Below are positions 40,249 through 49,836 of a stretch of 64,000 bases of DNA, piece by piece. Below the pieces are notes generated by a model. That model ran no database searches and was not told where the DNA came from. It was given only the letters and a program-made list of their open reading frames with translations. This stretch comes from Klebsiella oxytoca NBRC 105695 (GTDB taxonomy: Bacteria > Pseudomonadota > Gammaproteobacteria > Enterobacterales > Enterobacteriaceae): assembly GCF_001598695.1 (NCBI RefSeq), contig NZ_BCZK01000005.1, forward strand, positions 327,018 through 391,017, given 5' to 3'. Position 1 is the first letter of the stretch, and the number at the start of each line of letters is the position of its first letter. A program made the translations under genes and the position numbers.

Positions 40249-42561
40249 TCACTTCATGTCATTAAGAGGCGTAAATTCATACAGCGCCAGCGCGTTGCTC
40301 TCCAGCGAATCGACGAGCTGCCATCGATCGCTTGCGGGCGTTTCTTCGCTCACGCGCAGGGCCGGGCGCGCCTGGTGCATCAGCCAGCGATACTCTTCTT
40401 CATCCGGGCCGCTCTGGCTGCGAAAAGCCTCGAAAAGCGGAAAGAGCGCGCCATGATGCCGATCGAAGAGATGATGTTTGATGCGCCAGCGTCCATCAAG
40501 GCCGAGCAGGCGCACGCTCCATGGCTGACTAAAGCGCTGGATAAACGCCTCCTCGCTGGAAAGCCAGGGATTGAAAACCACCGTATTGCGCAGCAGCAAC
40601 TGGTAATGGCCGTTATCGCGCAGCAGCAGCAAATTTTTTTCGTTAATCACCACTTCGCCCCGCAGCCTGCGCCACAGCCACAAGACCCAATACACCGGTC
40701 GCGGCAAACCGTGGAGATAGTGCAGCGCCAGGCTGGAGGTATCAAGCTTGCCGTTAGCGCCGGCTTCCCCTTGCAGCCCGGAATTCAGCCAGAACCCCGC
40801 CAGCCACACCTGGTCTGCCAGCCCCAGCAGATTATCCATCAGTAGCGCGCCGCGAAAGAAACGGCCGTTGGTGTCGCGAGTATCGCCGGTCAGGGTATTC
40901 CACGACAGTAGCCAAAGCGGTAACAGCAGCTGCCGCTGGCGCAGCGCGCTGTGGAGCTTGCGCATTTTAAGCACCGGGTAATTCTCGCTGGCGGCCAGCC
41001 TCTGGCTATCAATCTGCGCCAGATCCAGCAGTTCATTCGCATCTGCCTGGCAGGCAAGAAAATCCGCCTCGGCCAGCAGCGGTGAACAGAAGAGGGGATC
41101 GTCCTCCACGTTTTGTGAAAAGCGGTGCCAGATCCCCAGCGCCGACTGCGGCGAAAGCGCCTGGAGGATCGTTTTTTGTTGCCGCCAGGCATGCTGGCGC
41201 GCCTCATCGCTGGCCTGCGGGGACCAGTGCCAGACAAAACGCCAGCTGGCGAGGGTTGCCGGTGGAAAATGGTTGGCGGACAGGTGCAGAAAACGCTGTA
41301 GCAGATCGCCACGAGTGGTGATACCGGTATGCAGTATTACCGCCCAGCCCATCGACGCCAGCCAGCTAAAAATGCGCTGCAGGTTATACCAGCACGCATA
41401 CCCGGCCAGCTGCGCATCGTCCCAGCCGGTACCGAACAGGCGGCTACTGAGAAACGGATCGTGAACGTCGATGGCGAATATCGGCAGCGAGTTGTGCAGT
41501 TCTTCGAGCTCCTGACGGACATCCTCGCGCAGCAGGTCATCCAGTTCCCGAACGGTAACGACGATGCGCGTGTGCCGCAGCGGCGTACCGCGCGCCGGTA
41601 GCTGGCGCACATCAAGATGACGGGTTTGCTGGGGATTGAGCCGCAGCGGCGGGCTATCCAACCCATTGATCTGCGGCGCATTGAGCCGGGAATATAGCCT
41701 GTCTATAGACACCGGTTGCCATAGTTCAGCCCGTTGAACGCGTGGACGAGGGGATTCAACCGCCGTTTGCGGATGCTGATGGCGAAACTGGCGCGGCGTC
41801 AGACCGTGTTCACGTTTAAACAGGTCGCTCATCACCCGACTGCTGGCAAAGCCCTGTTGCTGAGCGATTTGCTGTATCGATTTACGCGTCATCGTCAACT
41901 GCTCAGTAGCTTTACGCAGGCGAAGCCCGGTGATGTATTGCATAAAGCTGACGCCCACCTCTTTGCGGAACAGGCGCGATAGCCAGGCCTCAGAAACAAA
42001 TTCGGCGGCGGCTATCTCCTGCAGCGACAGGCGTCGTTGATAGTTGGCGTCGATTCGCGCCACTACCCGATTTATTCGCTGACTCCAGCGTTCGGCTCCG
42101 CGAGGCGCCTGGGCGGTGAGGGGACGGCTGAAGCGTGACGCCAGCAGAAGAGCAATTTCGCTAAGCCAGCGGTTGGCCTCCAGCCGGTAGTGGGCTTGCG
42201 GATTGACCAGACCGAGGACCAGCAGCTGGCGCATCAGGTAGCGCAGGGTATCTTCGGCATCGTGGGTTTTGTTGCTGCTCTGGTAGGCAGAGGCAAAAAA
42301 ATCGCCGTCGAGGCGGGTCAGCCATCCAGCGTTCAGCGACAGCGCCATCACGACGTTCGCCGTCTTGCTGTGCAGGCTCCAGCGGCGATGGCGATTCACT
42401 ATCGCCAGTTCATCAGCCTGCAGGTTCCGGCCCGACTCGCCATCGCGGAGTTCGACGCTGCCCTCAAGCAGCCATATTAGCGTCAGCGTCTCGTTTTCCT
42501 GCTGGCTCAACTGGCGGATATCGCGAACCGTAACCTGAAAGTCGCCTGAATGATGATCCAT
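40249..42561 (-). CDS. AraC-type regulator with large C-terminal GH39-like domain
   Basis: A 770-residue protein from ATG 42561, which is five bases from CAGGAGG. An N-terminal cupin-like sensor (about 5-110) is followed by an AraC double helix-turn-helix (about 165-265: LSLQEIAAAEFVSEAWLSRLF and IQQIAQQQGFASSRVMSDLF). The remaining 490 residues are unusual for AraC proteins. Features such as LHYLHGLPRPVYWVLWLWRRL and NEKNLLLLRDNGHYQLLLRN recall the C-terminal part of GH39-like barrels fused to AraC domains in Firmicutes. I could not identify catalytic glutamates, so a sensing rather than hydrolytic role is more likely. It diverges from the amidohydrolase/MFS pair and probably controls it. 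Confidence 0.75.
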   Translation of the reverse strand: MDHHSGDFQVTVRDIRQLSQQENETLTLIWLLEGSVELRDGESGRNLQADELAIVNRHRRWSLHSKTANVVMALSLNAGWLTRLDGDFFASAYQSSNKTHDAEDTLRYLMRQLLVLGLVNPQAHYRLEANRWLSEIALLLASRFSRPLTAQAPRGAERWSQRINRVVARIDANYQRRLSLQEIAAAEFVSEAWLSRLFRKEVGVSFMQYITGLRLRKATEQLTMTRKSIQQIAQQQGFASSRVMSDLFKREHGLTPRQFRHQHPQTAVESPRPRVQRAELWQPVSIDRLYSRLNAPQINGLDSPPLRLNPQQTRHLDVRQLPARGTPLRHTRIVVTVRELDDLLREDVRQELEELHNSLPIFAIDVHDPFLSSRLFGTGWDDAQLAGYACWYNLQRIFSWLASMGWAVILHTGITTRGDLLQRFLHLSANHFPPATLASWRFVWHWSPQASDEARQHAWRQQKTILQALSPQSALGIWHRFSQNVEDDPLFCSPLLAEADFLACQADANELLDLAQIDSQRLAASENYPVLKMRKLHSALRQRQLLLPLWLLSWNTLTGDTRDTNGRFFRGALLMDNLLGLADQVWLAGFWLNSGLQGEAGANGKLDTSSLALHYLHGLPRPVYWVLWLWRRLRGEVVINEKNLLLLRDNGHYQLLLRNTVVFNPWLSSEEAFIQRFSQPWSVRLLGLDGRWRIKHHLFDRHHGALFPLFEAFRSQSGPDEEEYRWLMHQARPALRVSEETPASDRWQLVDSLESNALALYEFTPLNDMK

Positions 42562-42574
42562 GCAGCCTCCTGAA

Positions 42575-42602
42575 GACAAAAAACAGCGTGTTGTTTTTTG
42601 TC
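42575..42602. promoter_or_regulatory. Candidate operator: 11-bp perfect inverted repeat
   Basis: GACAAAAAACA (42575-42585) and TGTTTTTTGTC (42592-42602) are perfect inverted arms around six bases. They lie between the divergent regulator and amidohydrolase genes, close to the regulator's ribosome-binding site. This is a likely binding site for the AraC-type regulator or another dimeric factor. Confidence 0.5.
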
Positions 42603-42729
42603 ATAACCGTTTTGTATGAAAAACACTCATTAATAATCCGTCACTATAAAACAAAAAGGCGCATTTTAAAGCCGCCATGGATGCATAAACTCGAAAGTGT
42701 CGTGCAAACACAACACAGGAATAATAAAA

Positions 42730-43899
42730 ATGACACACCCGATTATTGAGGCATTACAGGTTAATGAGGCGCAGTTTGTCGCTCTTCGTCGCCGTTTCCA
42801 CCAGCAGCCGGAAATCGGTTTTGAAGAGCATAAAACCAGCGAAGAGGTGGCCCGACTGCTCGGCGAGTGGGGCTATCAGGTCCATCGTGGTCTGGCGGGA
42901 ACCGGCGTGGTCGGTACCTTACGCGCAGGCGACGGTCAAAAACGGTTGGGACTTCGGGCGGATATGGACGCGCTGCCGATGCATGAGATGAGCGGCAAAG
43001 CGTGGGCCAGCCAGATAGAGGGACGTTTTCATGGCTGCGGCCACGACGGTCATACCACCACCTTACTTTACGCTGCGGAATATCTGGCGCGCGCGCGGCA
43101 GTTTAACGGCACGCTGCAGCTTATTTTTCAGCCGGCTGAGGAACTGCTCTACGGCGGCCGGGTTATGCTCGAAGACGGCCTGTTCGACCAGTTTCCCTGC
43201 GATGCCATTTTTGGCCTGCATAATATGCCGGGACAACCGTTAGGCAAAATCGGTCTGCGCGACGGGGCGATGATGGCCTCATCCGACACTCTCCATATTG
43301 AAGTCAAAGGGGTTGGTGGACACGGCGCGCTGCCGGAGCATACCGTCGACGCTACGCTGGTGGCATGCCATATCACCCTGGCGCTGCAATCCATTGTCTC
43401 CCGCAATATCACGCCGTTTGAGCCGGCTGTCGTGACCGTGGGCAGCATCCAGGCCGGGCATGCGCCGAATATTATCAATGACAAGGCCTTAATGAAGCTC
43501 ACTGTGCGCACCTTAAACGAACAGGTTCGCGAGACCGTACTGCAGCGCATTCACGATATTGCCGTCGCTCAGGCCGAGAGCTTTAACGCCAGCGCCGCCA
43601 TTACCCACGTTAACGGCAGCCCGGTTTTAAGAAACGATCCGGCAGCCAATGAGATGGTTCGGAAGGTGGCGGCTTCGCTATTTGGCGAGGAGTTGGTCGG
43701 CGAAGTGAAGCCGTTTATGGGCAGCGAAGATTTTGCTTTTATGCTCGAGCGTAATCCGAACGGCTGCTATTTCACCATCGGAGCGGGGGATGAAGCGGAT
43801 CGCTGTATGGTGCATAACCCGGGATATGACTTCAACGATGCCCTGTTGCTAAAAGGCGCCGCGCTGTGGTGCGCCCTGACGGAACACTATTTGCGTTAA
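42730..43899 (+). CDS. M20-family amidohydrolase (N-acyl amino acid/hippurate type)
   Basis: A 389-residue metallopeptidase-like enzyme starting at ATG 42730, with AGGA upstream. It has the signature HGCGHDGH (101-108, with C103 and H105 as metal ligands), LIFQPAEELLYGG with the catalytic glutamate, and the dimerisation/lid domain (GVGGHGALPEHTVDATL). The C-terminal metal-ligand region is FMGSEDFAFMLE. Relatives hydrolyse N-acyl or N-aminobenzoyl amino acids, hippurate or indole-3-acetyl-amino acids; the substrate here is unknown. The MFS gene follows after 25 bases, so the two form an operon. Confidence 0.88.
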   Translation: MTHPIIEALQVNEAQFVALRRRFHQQPEIGFEEHKTSEEVARLLGEWGYQVHRGLAGTGVVGTLRAGDGQKRLGLRADMDALPMHEMSGKAWASQIEGRFHGCGHDGHTTTLLYAAEYLARARQFNGTLQLIFQPAEELLYGGRVMLEDGLFDQFPCDAIFGLHNMPGQPLGKIGLRDGAMMASSDTLHIEVKGVGGHGALPEHTVDATLVACHITLALQSIVSRNITPFEPAVVTVGSIQAGHAPNIINDKALMKLTVRTLNEQVRETVLQRIHDIAVAQAESFNASAAITHVNGSPVLRNDPAANEMVRKVAASLFGEELVGEVKPFMGSEDFAFMLERNPNGCYFTIGAGDEADRCMVHNPGYDFNDALLLKGAALWCALTEHYLR

Positions 43900-43924
43900 T
43901 CTCCGCAACGAAGAGGACCCTGCT

Positions 43925-45316
43925 ATGAGTTCTGTATCGCTAAGCGAAGCGCAGTTCGTCGGCACCGATCGCCTGCTGGCGGGTATTGTATTGAGCGTTC
44001 TGACCTTCTGGCTGTTTGCCCAGTCGGTGATTAACGTGGTTCCGGCAATGAAAAGCAGCCTTGATATTTCGCTGGAAACCCTGACCCTGGCGGTGAGCCT
44101 GAGCGCCTTGTTCAGCGGCTGCTTTGTGGTCGCCAGCGGCGGGCTGGCGGATAAATTCGGCCGCATGCGCATGACCACCCTGGGCCTGATTCTCAGCATA
44201 GCCGGCAGCGCAATGCTGGTGCTCTCCCAGGGACCCGCGCTGTTCCTGGCCGGACGCGTTTTACAGGGGCTATCGGCCGCCTGCATCATGCCGGCGACGC
44301 TGGCATTAATAAAAACCTGGTATGAAGGTAAAGCGCGCCAGCGGGCGGTCAGCTTCTGGGTCATCGGCTCCTGGGGCGGCAGCGGGCTGTGCTCGTTTGT
44401 CGGCGGGGCGATTGCTACCGGACTGGGCTGGCGCTGGATCTTTGTTTTCTCCATCGCGGTAGCGCTGGCGGCGCTGTTTTTACTGCGCGGTACGCCGGAG
44501 AGCCGCAGCGCCAGCGCGCAGCAGCATAAGCTGGACATCAGCGGCCTGCTCAGCCTGATCCTTGCGCTGGTGCTGTTAAATCTGTTTATCAGCAAAGGCC
44601 ACGGCTGGGGCTGGAGCAGCGGAACCTCGCTGACGATGCTGGGCGGCGCGGTGGCGGCGGGGTTATTTTTTATCCGCAGCGGTAGGCGTAAGGGCGACGC
44701 GGCGTTGATTGATTTTGCGCTGTTTCGTAACCGGGCCTACAGCGCCGCGGTGCTGTCGAATTTTCTGCTCAACGGCGCCATCGGTACCATGATGATTGCC
44801 AGCATCTGGCTCCAGCAGGGGCACCATCTAAGCCCGCTGGAGAGCGGAATGATGACGCTCGGCTACCTGGTCACCGTGCTGGCGATGATCCGGGTGGGCG
44901 AAAAGCTGCTGCAACGCTACGGCGCGCGCTTGCCGATGATCGCCGGCCCGGTTTTTACCGCGCTTGGCATCCTGCTTATTTCCTGCACCTTTCTCGATAA
45001 ATCGACCTATATCGTCACGGTCTTTTTCAGCAACGTGCTGTTTGGCTTTGGACTGGGCTGCTACGCTACTCCGTCAACGGACACCGCGGTGGTCAACGCT
45101 CCCGAGAATAAGGTCGGGGTGGCGTCGGGAATTTATAAGATGGGTAGTTCGCTCGGCGGGGCGATGGGTATAGCGGTGACAGCGTCACTTTTTGCGCTGT
45201 TTTTACCGCTGGGAATGGCCAGCGCGGCGCAGTATGCGCTGTGGTTTAACGCCGCGCTCTGTCTCGGTTCAATGACGCTGAGCGCGCTGCTGCTGCCGCG
45301 CATAGCTCAAAGCTGA
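43925..45316 (+). CDS. DHA2-type MFS transporter
   Basis: A 463-residue integral membrane protein with about 14 hydrophobic segments. The MFS loop motif after helix 2 reads GGLADKFGRMRM, and the helix-5 region contains a glycine-rich SFWVIGSWGGSGLCSFVGGA. Overall it looks like the DHA2 drug:H+ antiporter family. Paired with an amidohydrolase, it may import the N-acyl substrate or export a product. Its last bases overlap the end of convergent pspF by ten bases. Confidence 0.85.
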   Translation: MSSVSLSEAQFVGTDRLLAGIVLSVLTFWLFAQSVINVVPAMKSSLDISLETLTLAVSLSALFSGCFVVASGGLADKFGRMRMTTLGLILSIAGSAMLVLSQGPALFLAGRVLQGLSAACIMPATLALIKTWYEGKARQRAVSFWVIGSWGGSGLCSFVGGAIATGLGWRWIFVFSIAVALAALFLLRGTPESRSASAQQHKLDISGLLSLILALVLLNLFISKGHGWGWSSGTSLTMLGGAVAAGLFFIRSGRRKGDAALIDFALFRNRAYSAAVLSNFLLNGAIGTMMIASIWLQQGHHLSPLESGMMTLGYLVTVLAMIRVGEKLLQRYGARLPMIAGPVFTALGILLISCTFLDKSTYIVTVFFSNVLFGFGLGCYATPSTDTAVVNAPENKVGVASGIYKMGSSLGGAMGIAVTASLFALFLPLGMASAAQYALWFNAALCLGSMTLSALLLPRIAQS

Positions 45317-46281
45317 TGCTTTTTCAGCAGCGCCCGCAGTTGGTGATAGGTTAGCCCCAGTAGCTCGGCCGCCTGCTTTTGATTGTACTTTGCCTGTTCG
45401 AGACTTCTCTCGAGCAGGCTTTTTTCTTGCTCCTGCTGGAAAGCGCGCAAATCGAGCGGCAACATGGGGCCGGGCGCCTTTTCTGCTGCAGCGGGCGGGG
45501 CAGTTTGCTGCTGGCGGAAGGGGTTAATAATAATATTATCCAGCTCGCTTTCACTGCTGCCGTGACGGTAAACCGACCGTTCCACCACGTTTTTTAATTC
45601 ACGGATATTCCCCGGCCAGCGGTAGTTCTGCAGCGTCACGGCGGCGCGTTCGCTAAAGCCGGGAAACAACGGCAGTCCGAGTTCGCGGCACATCTGGATA
45701 GCAAACTGGGTGGCGAGCAGCATAATATCGCTCTGGCGTTCGCGCAGCGGCGGCAACTGCACCACATCGAAAGCCAACCTGTCGAGTAGGTCAGCGCGAA
45801 AGAGCCCATCTTCCACCATTTGTGGCAGATCGGCGTTGGTCGCGCACACCAGGCGGACGTTAACCTGCAGCGGCTGGCTGCCGCCGACGCGCTCGAGTTC
45901 GCCATACTCAATCACGCGCAGCAGCTTTTCCTGCACCAGCATCGGCGCGGTGGCCAGCTCATCAAGAAACAGGGTACCGCCGTCGGCGCGCTCGAAGCGC
46001 CCCGGATGGCGTTTACTGGCCCCCGTAAATGCCCCGGCTTCATGACCGAATAGCTCGGAATCGAGCAGGTTTTCATTCAGCGCAGCGCAGTTCAGCGAGA
46101 TAAACGGCCCCTGCCAGCGGGAAGAGAGGAAGTGCAGGCGGCTGGCGATCAGCTCCTTACCGGTTCCGCGTTCGCCAATCACCAGCACCGGTTTATCGAG
46201 CGGCGCCAGTCTTGAGACCTGTTCCAGCACTTCCAGGAAGCTGTTGGCCTCGCCGAGCAGGTTGTCCTTGTATTCCGCCAT
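45307..46281 (-). CDS. pspF: PspF, sigma-54 activator of the psp operon
   Basis: Bacterial enhancer-binding protein without a receiver domain, held inactive by PspA. The start is ATG 46281 (MAEYKDNLLGE), as in E. coli; the frame extends five codons further upstream. The 324-residue protein has an AAA+ domain with Walker A GERGTGKE, the sigma-54-contacting motif GAFTGA in HEAGAFTGASKRH, and Walker B GGTLFLDELATA. The C-terminal Fis-type helix-turn-helix reads NQKQAAELLGLTYHQLRALL. It is divergent from pspA. Confidence 0.96.
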   Translation of the reverse strand: MAEYKDNLLGEANSFLEVLEQVSRLAPLDKPVLVIGERGTGKELIASRLHFLSSRWQGPFISLNCAALNENLLDSELFGHEAGAFTGASKRHPGRFERADGGTLFLDELATAPMLVQEKLLRVIEYGELERVGGSQPLQVNVRLVCATNADLPQMVEDGLFRADLLDRLAFDVVQLPPLRERQSDIMLLATQFAIQMCRELGLPLFPGFSERAAVTLQNYRWPGNIRELKNVVERSVYRHGSSESELDNIIINPFRQQQTAPPAAAEKAPGPMLPLDLRAFQQEQEKSLLERSLEQAKYNQKQAAELLGLTYHQLRALLKKHQL

Positions 46282-46380
46282 GATGAATTTCGCCATTAAG
46301 TAGTGTGATTCACCAGGTCACTTTAGCAATGCGTTGGCCAGATAACAACCACTTCTATTAAAATCAATAAGATAAAAAGT

Positions 46381-46395
46381 TGGCACGGCATTTGT
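46381..46395 (+). promoter_or_regulatory. Sigma-54 promoter of pspABCDE
   Basis: TGGCACGGCATTTGT matches the -24/-12 consensus TGGCACG-N4-TTGC except for the last base. It is placed 54 bases before the pspA start codon, as in E. coli. The intergenic region between pspF and pspA upstream of it should hold the PspF enhancer sites and an IHF site, not marked here. Confidence 0.88.
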
Positions 46396-46448
46396 ATTAG
46401 TGATGGCACAGGCCGGTGCCTGATACCAGAACTATGAGGATTGAAATT

Positions 46449-47117
46449 ATGGGTATTTTTTCTCGTTTTGCCGACATCGTGAACGCCAACATTAACTCTC
46501 TGCTGGAGAAAGCGGAAGATCCGCAGAAGCTGGTTCGACTGATGATCCAGGAGATGGAAGACACGTTGGTTGAAGTGCGTTCGACCTCGGCGCGGGCGTT
46601 GGCTGAAAAGAAACAGCTGACCCGTCGTATTGAACAGGCCGTTGCGCAGCAGGCGGAATGGCAGGAGAAAGCCGAACTGGCGTTGCGTAAAGAGAAAGAG
46701 GATCTGGCTCGTGCGGCGCTGATCGAGAAGCAGAAGCTGACCGACCTGATCGCTAGCCTGGAAAATGAAGCGCAGCTGGTTGATGAAACGCTGGCGCGGA
46801 TGAAAAAAGAGATTGGCGAGCTGGAGAATAAACTGAGCGAAACGCGCGCCCGTCAGCAGGCGTTGATGCTGCGCCATCAGGCCGCAAGTTCCTCCCGCGA
46901 CGTTCGTCGTCAGCTGGACAGCGGCAAGATTGATGAGGCGATGGCGCGCTTTGAATCGTTTGAACGCCGTATCGATCATATGGAAGCCGAAGCCGAAAGC
47001 CACCGCTTCGGTAAAGATAAATCGCTGGATCAGCAGTTCGCCGATCTGAAAGCGGACGATGAAATCAGCGAGCAGCTGGCGGCGTTGAAAGCCAAAATGA
47101 ATCAAAATAACCAGTAA
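46449..47117 (+). CDS. pspA: PspA, phage shock protein A
   Basis: Peripheral membrane protein of the IM30/Vipp1 (ESCRT-III-like) family. It binds and stabilises stressed inner membrane and inhibits PspF. The start is ATG 46449 ([15 protein letters not shown]), with GAGGA nine bases upstream, giving 222 residues. The N-terminal amphipathic helix is followed by long heptad-rich coiled coils (about 25-185). It is the first gene of the psp operon. Confidence 0.97.
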   Translation: MGIFSRFADIVNANINSLLEKAEDPQKLVRLMIQEMEDTLVEVRSTSARALAEKKQLTRRIEQAVAQQAEWQEKAELALRKEKEDLARAALIEKQKLTDLIASLENEAQLVDETLARMKKEIGELENKLSETRARQQALMLRHQAASSSRDVRRQLDSGKIDEAMARFESFERRIDHMEAEAESHRFGKDKSLDQQFADLKADDEISEQLAALKAKMNQNNQ

Positions 47118-47167
47118 TGAATTCGGGCGGCACCGAGACGTGCCGCCGCCATCTGCAAGGAGTTCAC

Positions 47168-47392
47168 ATGAGCATGCTTTTTCTCGCCATCCCTTTGACG
47201 TTGTTTGTGCTGTTTGTTTTGCCGGTCTGGCTTTGGCTGCATTACAACAACCGCACCGCCAGCGGCAGTTTATCGCAAAACGAGCAGCAGCGCCTGCTGC
47301 AGCTGACCGATGACGCAAAGCGCATGCGCGAGCGTATTCAGGCGCTGGAAGCCATTCTTGACGCTGAGCATCCGAACTGGAGAGAAAAATAA
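47168..47392 (+). CDS. pspB: PspB, inner-membrane Psp regulator
   Basis: A 74-residue protein from ATG 47168, after AAGGAG. One N-terminal membrane helix (LFLAIPLTLFVLFVLPVWLWL) is followed by a cytoplasmic coiled coil (LLQLTDDAKRMRERIQALE). With PspC it relieves inhibition of PspF by PspA. Its stop overlaps the pspC start by one base. Confidence 0.95.
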   Translation: MSMLFLAIPLTLFVLFVLPVWLWLHYNNRTASGSLSQNEQQRLLQLTDDAKRMRERIQALEAILDAEHPNWREK

Positions 47393-47751
47393 TGGGCGGA
47401 CTGGATCTGAGTAAAAAACTGTGGCGCATTCCACAGCAGGGCATGGTCAAAGGCGTTTGCGCCGGTATCGCGCAGTACCTGGACGTGCCGGTTAAGCTGG
47501 TGCGCCTGATTACCGTACTGGCAATGATTTTTGGCCTGTTCCTGTTTGTGGTGGTGGCCTACATCATTCTCTCGTTTGCGCTGGATCCTATGCCGGAAAG
47601 CAAGCTGTATGGTGAAAAAATGCCGAGCAGCGGAGAACTGCTGGCTGCTGCGGATAAGGAGCTGGCTGCAGGGGAGCGCCGTCTGCGTGAAATGGAACGC
47701 TACGTCACCTCTGACACCTTTTCGCTACGCAGTCGTTTTCGTCAGCTATAA
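47392..47751 (+). CDS. pspC: PspC, inner-membrane stress sensor
   Basis: A 119-residue PspC-domain protein: KLWRIPQQGMVKGVCAGIAQYLDVP followed by a hydrophobic stretch with one or two membrane helices (LITVLAMIFGLFLFVVVAYI). The C-terminal cytoplasmic coiled part is RRLREMERYV. It binds PspA under membrane stress. Confidence 0.95.
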   Translation: MGGLDLSKKLWRIPQQGMVKGVCAGIAQYLDVPVKLVRLITVLAMIFGLFLFVVVAYIILSFALDPMPESKLYGEKMPSSGELLAAADKELAAGERRLREMERYVTSDTFSLRSRFRQL

Positions 47752-47770
47752 CTGAAAGTTGAGGTTAATA

Positions 47771-48001
47771 ATGAACATGAAATGGCAGCAGGCCGGGCAA
47801 AAAGTTAAACCGGGTCTGAAAATCGCAGGCAAGCTGGTGCTGCTCACCGCGCTGCGCTACGGCCCGGCGGGCGTCGCTGGCTGGGCGGTAAAATCCGTCG
47901 CGCGTCGGCCGCTGAAAATGCTGCTGATGCTTGTTCTGGAACCGATGCTCAGCCGGGCGGCGCAGCGGTTTTCTAAACGTCGTGGATGGCGTATGTTATG
48001 A
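47771..48001 (+). CDS. pspD: PspD, phage shock protein D
   Basis: A 76-residue protein from ATG 47771 preceded by GAGG. It is basic with a central hydrophobic stretch ([21 protein letters not shown]) and matches E. coli PspD except near the C-terminus. It associates with the inner membrane; its role is not well defined. Confidence 0.93.
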   Translation: MNMKWQQAGQKVKPGLKIAGKLVLLTALRYGPAGVAGWAVKSVARRPLKMLLMLVLEPMLSRAAQRFSKRRGWRML

Positions 48002-48034
48002 GTGCCTAAAAACTCACTCTATCAGGATGATAAA

Positions 48035-48349
48035 ATGCGAAAATTGTTTCTGGGTTTAGCGCTGGCGATGGCTTTACCCGCCTTCGCGGCGGAGCACTGG
48101 ATTGACGTCCGCGTTCCGCAGCAGTATCAAAAAGAACACGTTGACGGCGCGGTGAACATACCGCTGGCGGATTTAAAATCGCGGATTGCGGCTGAAGTGC
48201 CGGATAAAAACGATACCATTCACGTCTATTGTAACGTTGGCCGACAGTCGGGCCAGGCTCAGCAGCTGCTGAGCGAAATGGGCTACACGCAGGTGGTGAA
48301 TGCCGGCGGCCTCAGTCAAATAGCGATGCCGAAAAGCGCCAGCCACTAA
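48035..48349 (+). CDS. pspE: PspE, periplasmic rhodanese
   Basis: A 104-residue thiosulfate sulfurtransferase from ATG 48035. A signal peptide ends at AFA-AEHW. The single rhodanese domain has WIDVRVPQQYQKEHVDGAVNIP and the active-site cysteine in HVYCNVGRQSGQ. It is the last gene of the psp operon; E. coli pspE also has its own promoter. Confidence 0.95.
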   Translation: MRKLFLGLALAMALPAFAAEHWIDVRVPQQYQKEHVDGAVNIPLADLKSRIAAEVPDKNDTIHVYCNVGRQSGQAQQLLSEMGYTQVVNAGGLSQIAMPKSASH

Positions 48350-48354
48350 CCGTC

Positions 48355-48374
48355 AGCCCCGCCGCAGCGGGGCT
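48355..48374 (+). terminator. Hairpin at the end of the psp operon
   Basis: AGCCCCGC-CGCA-GCGGGGCT, an eight-base-pair stem six bases after the pspE stop. The following sequence is ATTGCACTTTATT rather than a clean T run. Confidence 0.7.
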
Positions 48375-48438
48375 ATTGCACTTTATTGATTAGCCCTCAT
48401 GTCTATTTCCCTCGTTCTTCAGGCTCAACAGGATGGCG

Positions 48439-49836
48439 ATGAAGCGACTCAAAACAGAATTTAATGCGCTGGTGAATCGTGGGGTTGACCGGCATCTCCG
48501 TCTGGCCGTCACCGGTCTTAGCCGCAGCGGCAAGACCGCGTTTATCACCGCACTGGTCAATCAGCTACTGAATATCCACGCCGGGGCACGGCTGCCGCTG
48601 CTTAGCGCGGCCAGAGAAGAACGCCTGCTGGGCGTCAAGCGCGTCCCGCAGCGGGATTTTGGCATTCCGCGTTTTACCTATGACGAAGGGCTGGCCCAGC
48701 TCTATGGACAACCTCCGGTCTGGCCGACGCCCACCCGCGGCGTCAGCGAAATCCGCCTCGCTCTGCGCTATCGCTCTAACGATTCGCTGCTGCGCCATTT
48801 TAAAGAGACTTCGACGCTCTACCTGGAGATTGTCGATTATCCCGGCGAGTGGCTACTGGATCTGCCGATGCTGGCCCAGGATTACCTGACCTGGTCACGA
48901 CAGATGACCGGACTGCTGCAGGGGCAGAGGGCGGCGTGGTCGGCGCGCTGGCGGCAGCTTTGCGAAGGGCTGGATCCGCTTGCGCCCGCCGATGAAACCC
49001 GTCTGGCGGAGATCGCCGCGGCGTGGACCGATTATCTGCACAGCTGTAAGCGCGAAGGGATGCATTTTATTCAGCCCGGGCGCTTTGTGCTGCCCGGCGA
49101 AATGGCTGGCGCGCCGGCGCTGCAGTTCTTCCCCTGGCCGGACGTTGATGCCGCCGGTGAGGCTAAGCTGGCGCAGGCGGACAAACCGACCAATGCCGGA
49201 ATGCTGCGCGAGCGTTTTAAATACTACTGCGAGAAAGTGGTGAAAGGCTTCTACAAAGATCATTTTCTCCGCTTCGACCGGCAGATTGTGCTGGTGGACT
49301 GCCTGCAGCCGCTTAACAGCGGGCCTCAGGCGTTTAACGACATGCGTCTCGCGCTGACGCAGCTGATGCAAAGCTTCCACTATGGCCAGCGCACGCTGTT
49401 TCGTCGTCTGTTCTCACCGGTTATCGATAAGCTGCTGTTCGCCGCGACCAAAGCCGATCACGTCACCGTCGATCAGCACAGCAATATGGTATCGCTGCTG
49501 CAGCAGCTGATTCAGGATGCCTGGCAGAACGCGGCGTTTGAAGGCATCAGCATGGATTGCCTGGGTCTGGCGTCGATTCAGGCGACGCAGAGCGGGCTTA
49601 TTGAGGTGAACGGGGAGAAGATCCCTGCGCTGCGGGGGCATCGGCTAAGCGACGGACAGCCGCTGACCGTCTATCCCGGGGAAGTGCCCGCGCGCCTGCC
49701 GGGTCAGGCCTTCTGGGAGCAGCAGGGCTTTCAGTTTGAAAACTTCCGCCCGCAAGTGATGGATGTTGATAAACCGCTGCCGCATATTCGCCTCGACGCG
49801 GCGCTGGAATTTTTGATCGGAGATAAATTGCGATGA
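48439..49836 (+). CDS. ycjX: YcjX, P-loop NTPase-like stress protein
   Basis: A 465-residue DUF463-family protein with Walker A GLSRSGKT (about residues 27-34). I start at the ATG 48439, six bases after an AGG motif, as in E. coli; ATG 48433 is two codons upstream. Conserved blocks include [19 protein letters not shown] and [19 protein letters not shown]. coli ycjX and ycjF belong to the heat-shock regulon. In E. coli the ycjM-W genes lie between pspE and ycjX; here they are absent. Confidence 0.93.
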   Translation: MKRLKTEFNALVNRGVDRHLRLAVTGLSRSGKTAFITALVNQLLNIHAGARLPLLSAAREERLLGVKRVPQRDFGIPRFTYDEGLAQLYGQPPVWPTPTRGVSEIRLALRYRSNDSLLRHFKETSTLYLEIVDYPGEWLLDLPMLAQDYLTWSRQMTGLLQGQRAAWSARWRQLCEGLDPLAPADETRLAEIAAAWTDYLHSCKREGMHFIQPGRFVLPGEMAGAPALQFFPWPDVDAAGEAKLAQADKPTNAGMLRERFKYYCEKVVKGFYKDHFLRFDRQIVLVDCLQPLNSGPQAFNDMRLALTQLMQSFHYGQRTLFRRLFSPVIDKLLFAATKADHVTVDQHSNMVSLLQQLIQDAWQNAAFEGISMDCLGLASIQATQSGLIEVNGEKIPALRGHRLSDGQPLTVYPGEVPARLPGQAFWEQQGFQFENFRPQVMDVDKPLPHIRLDAALEFLIGDKLR

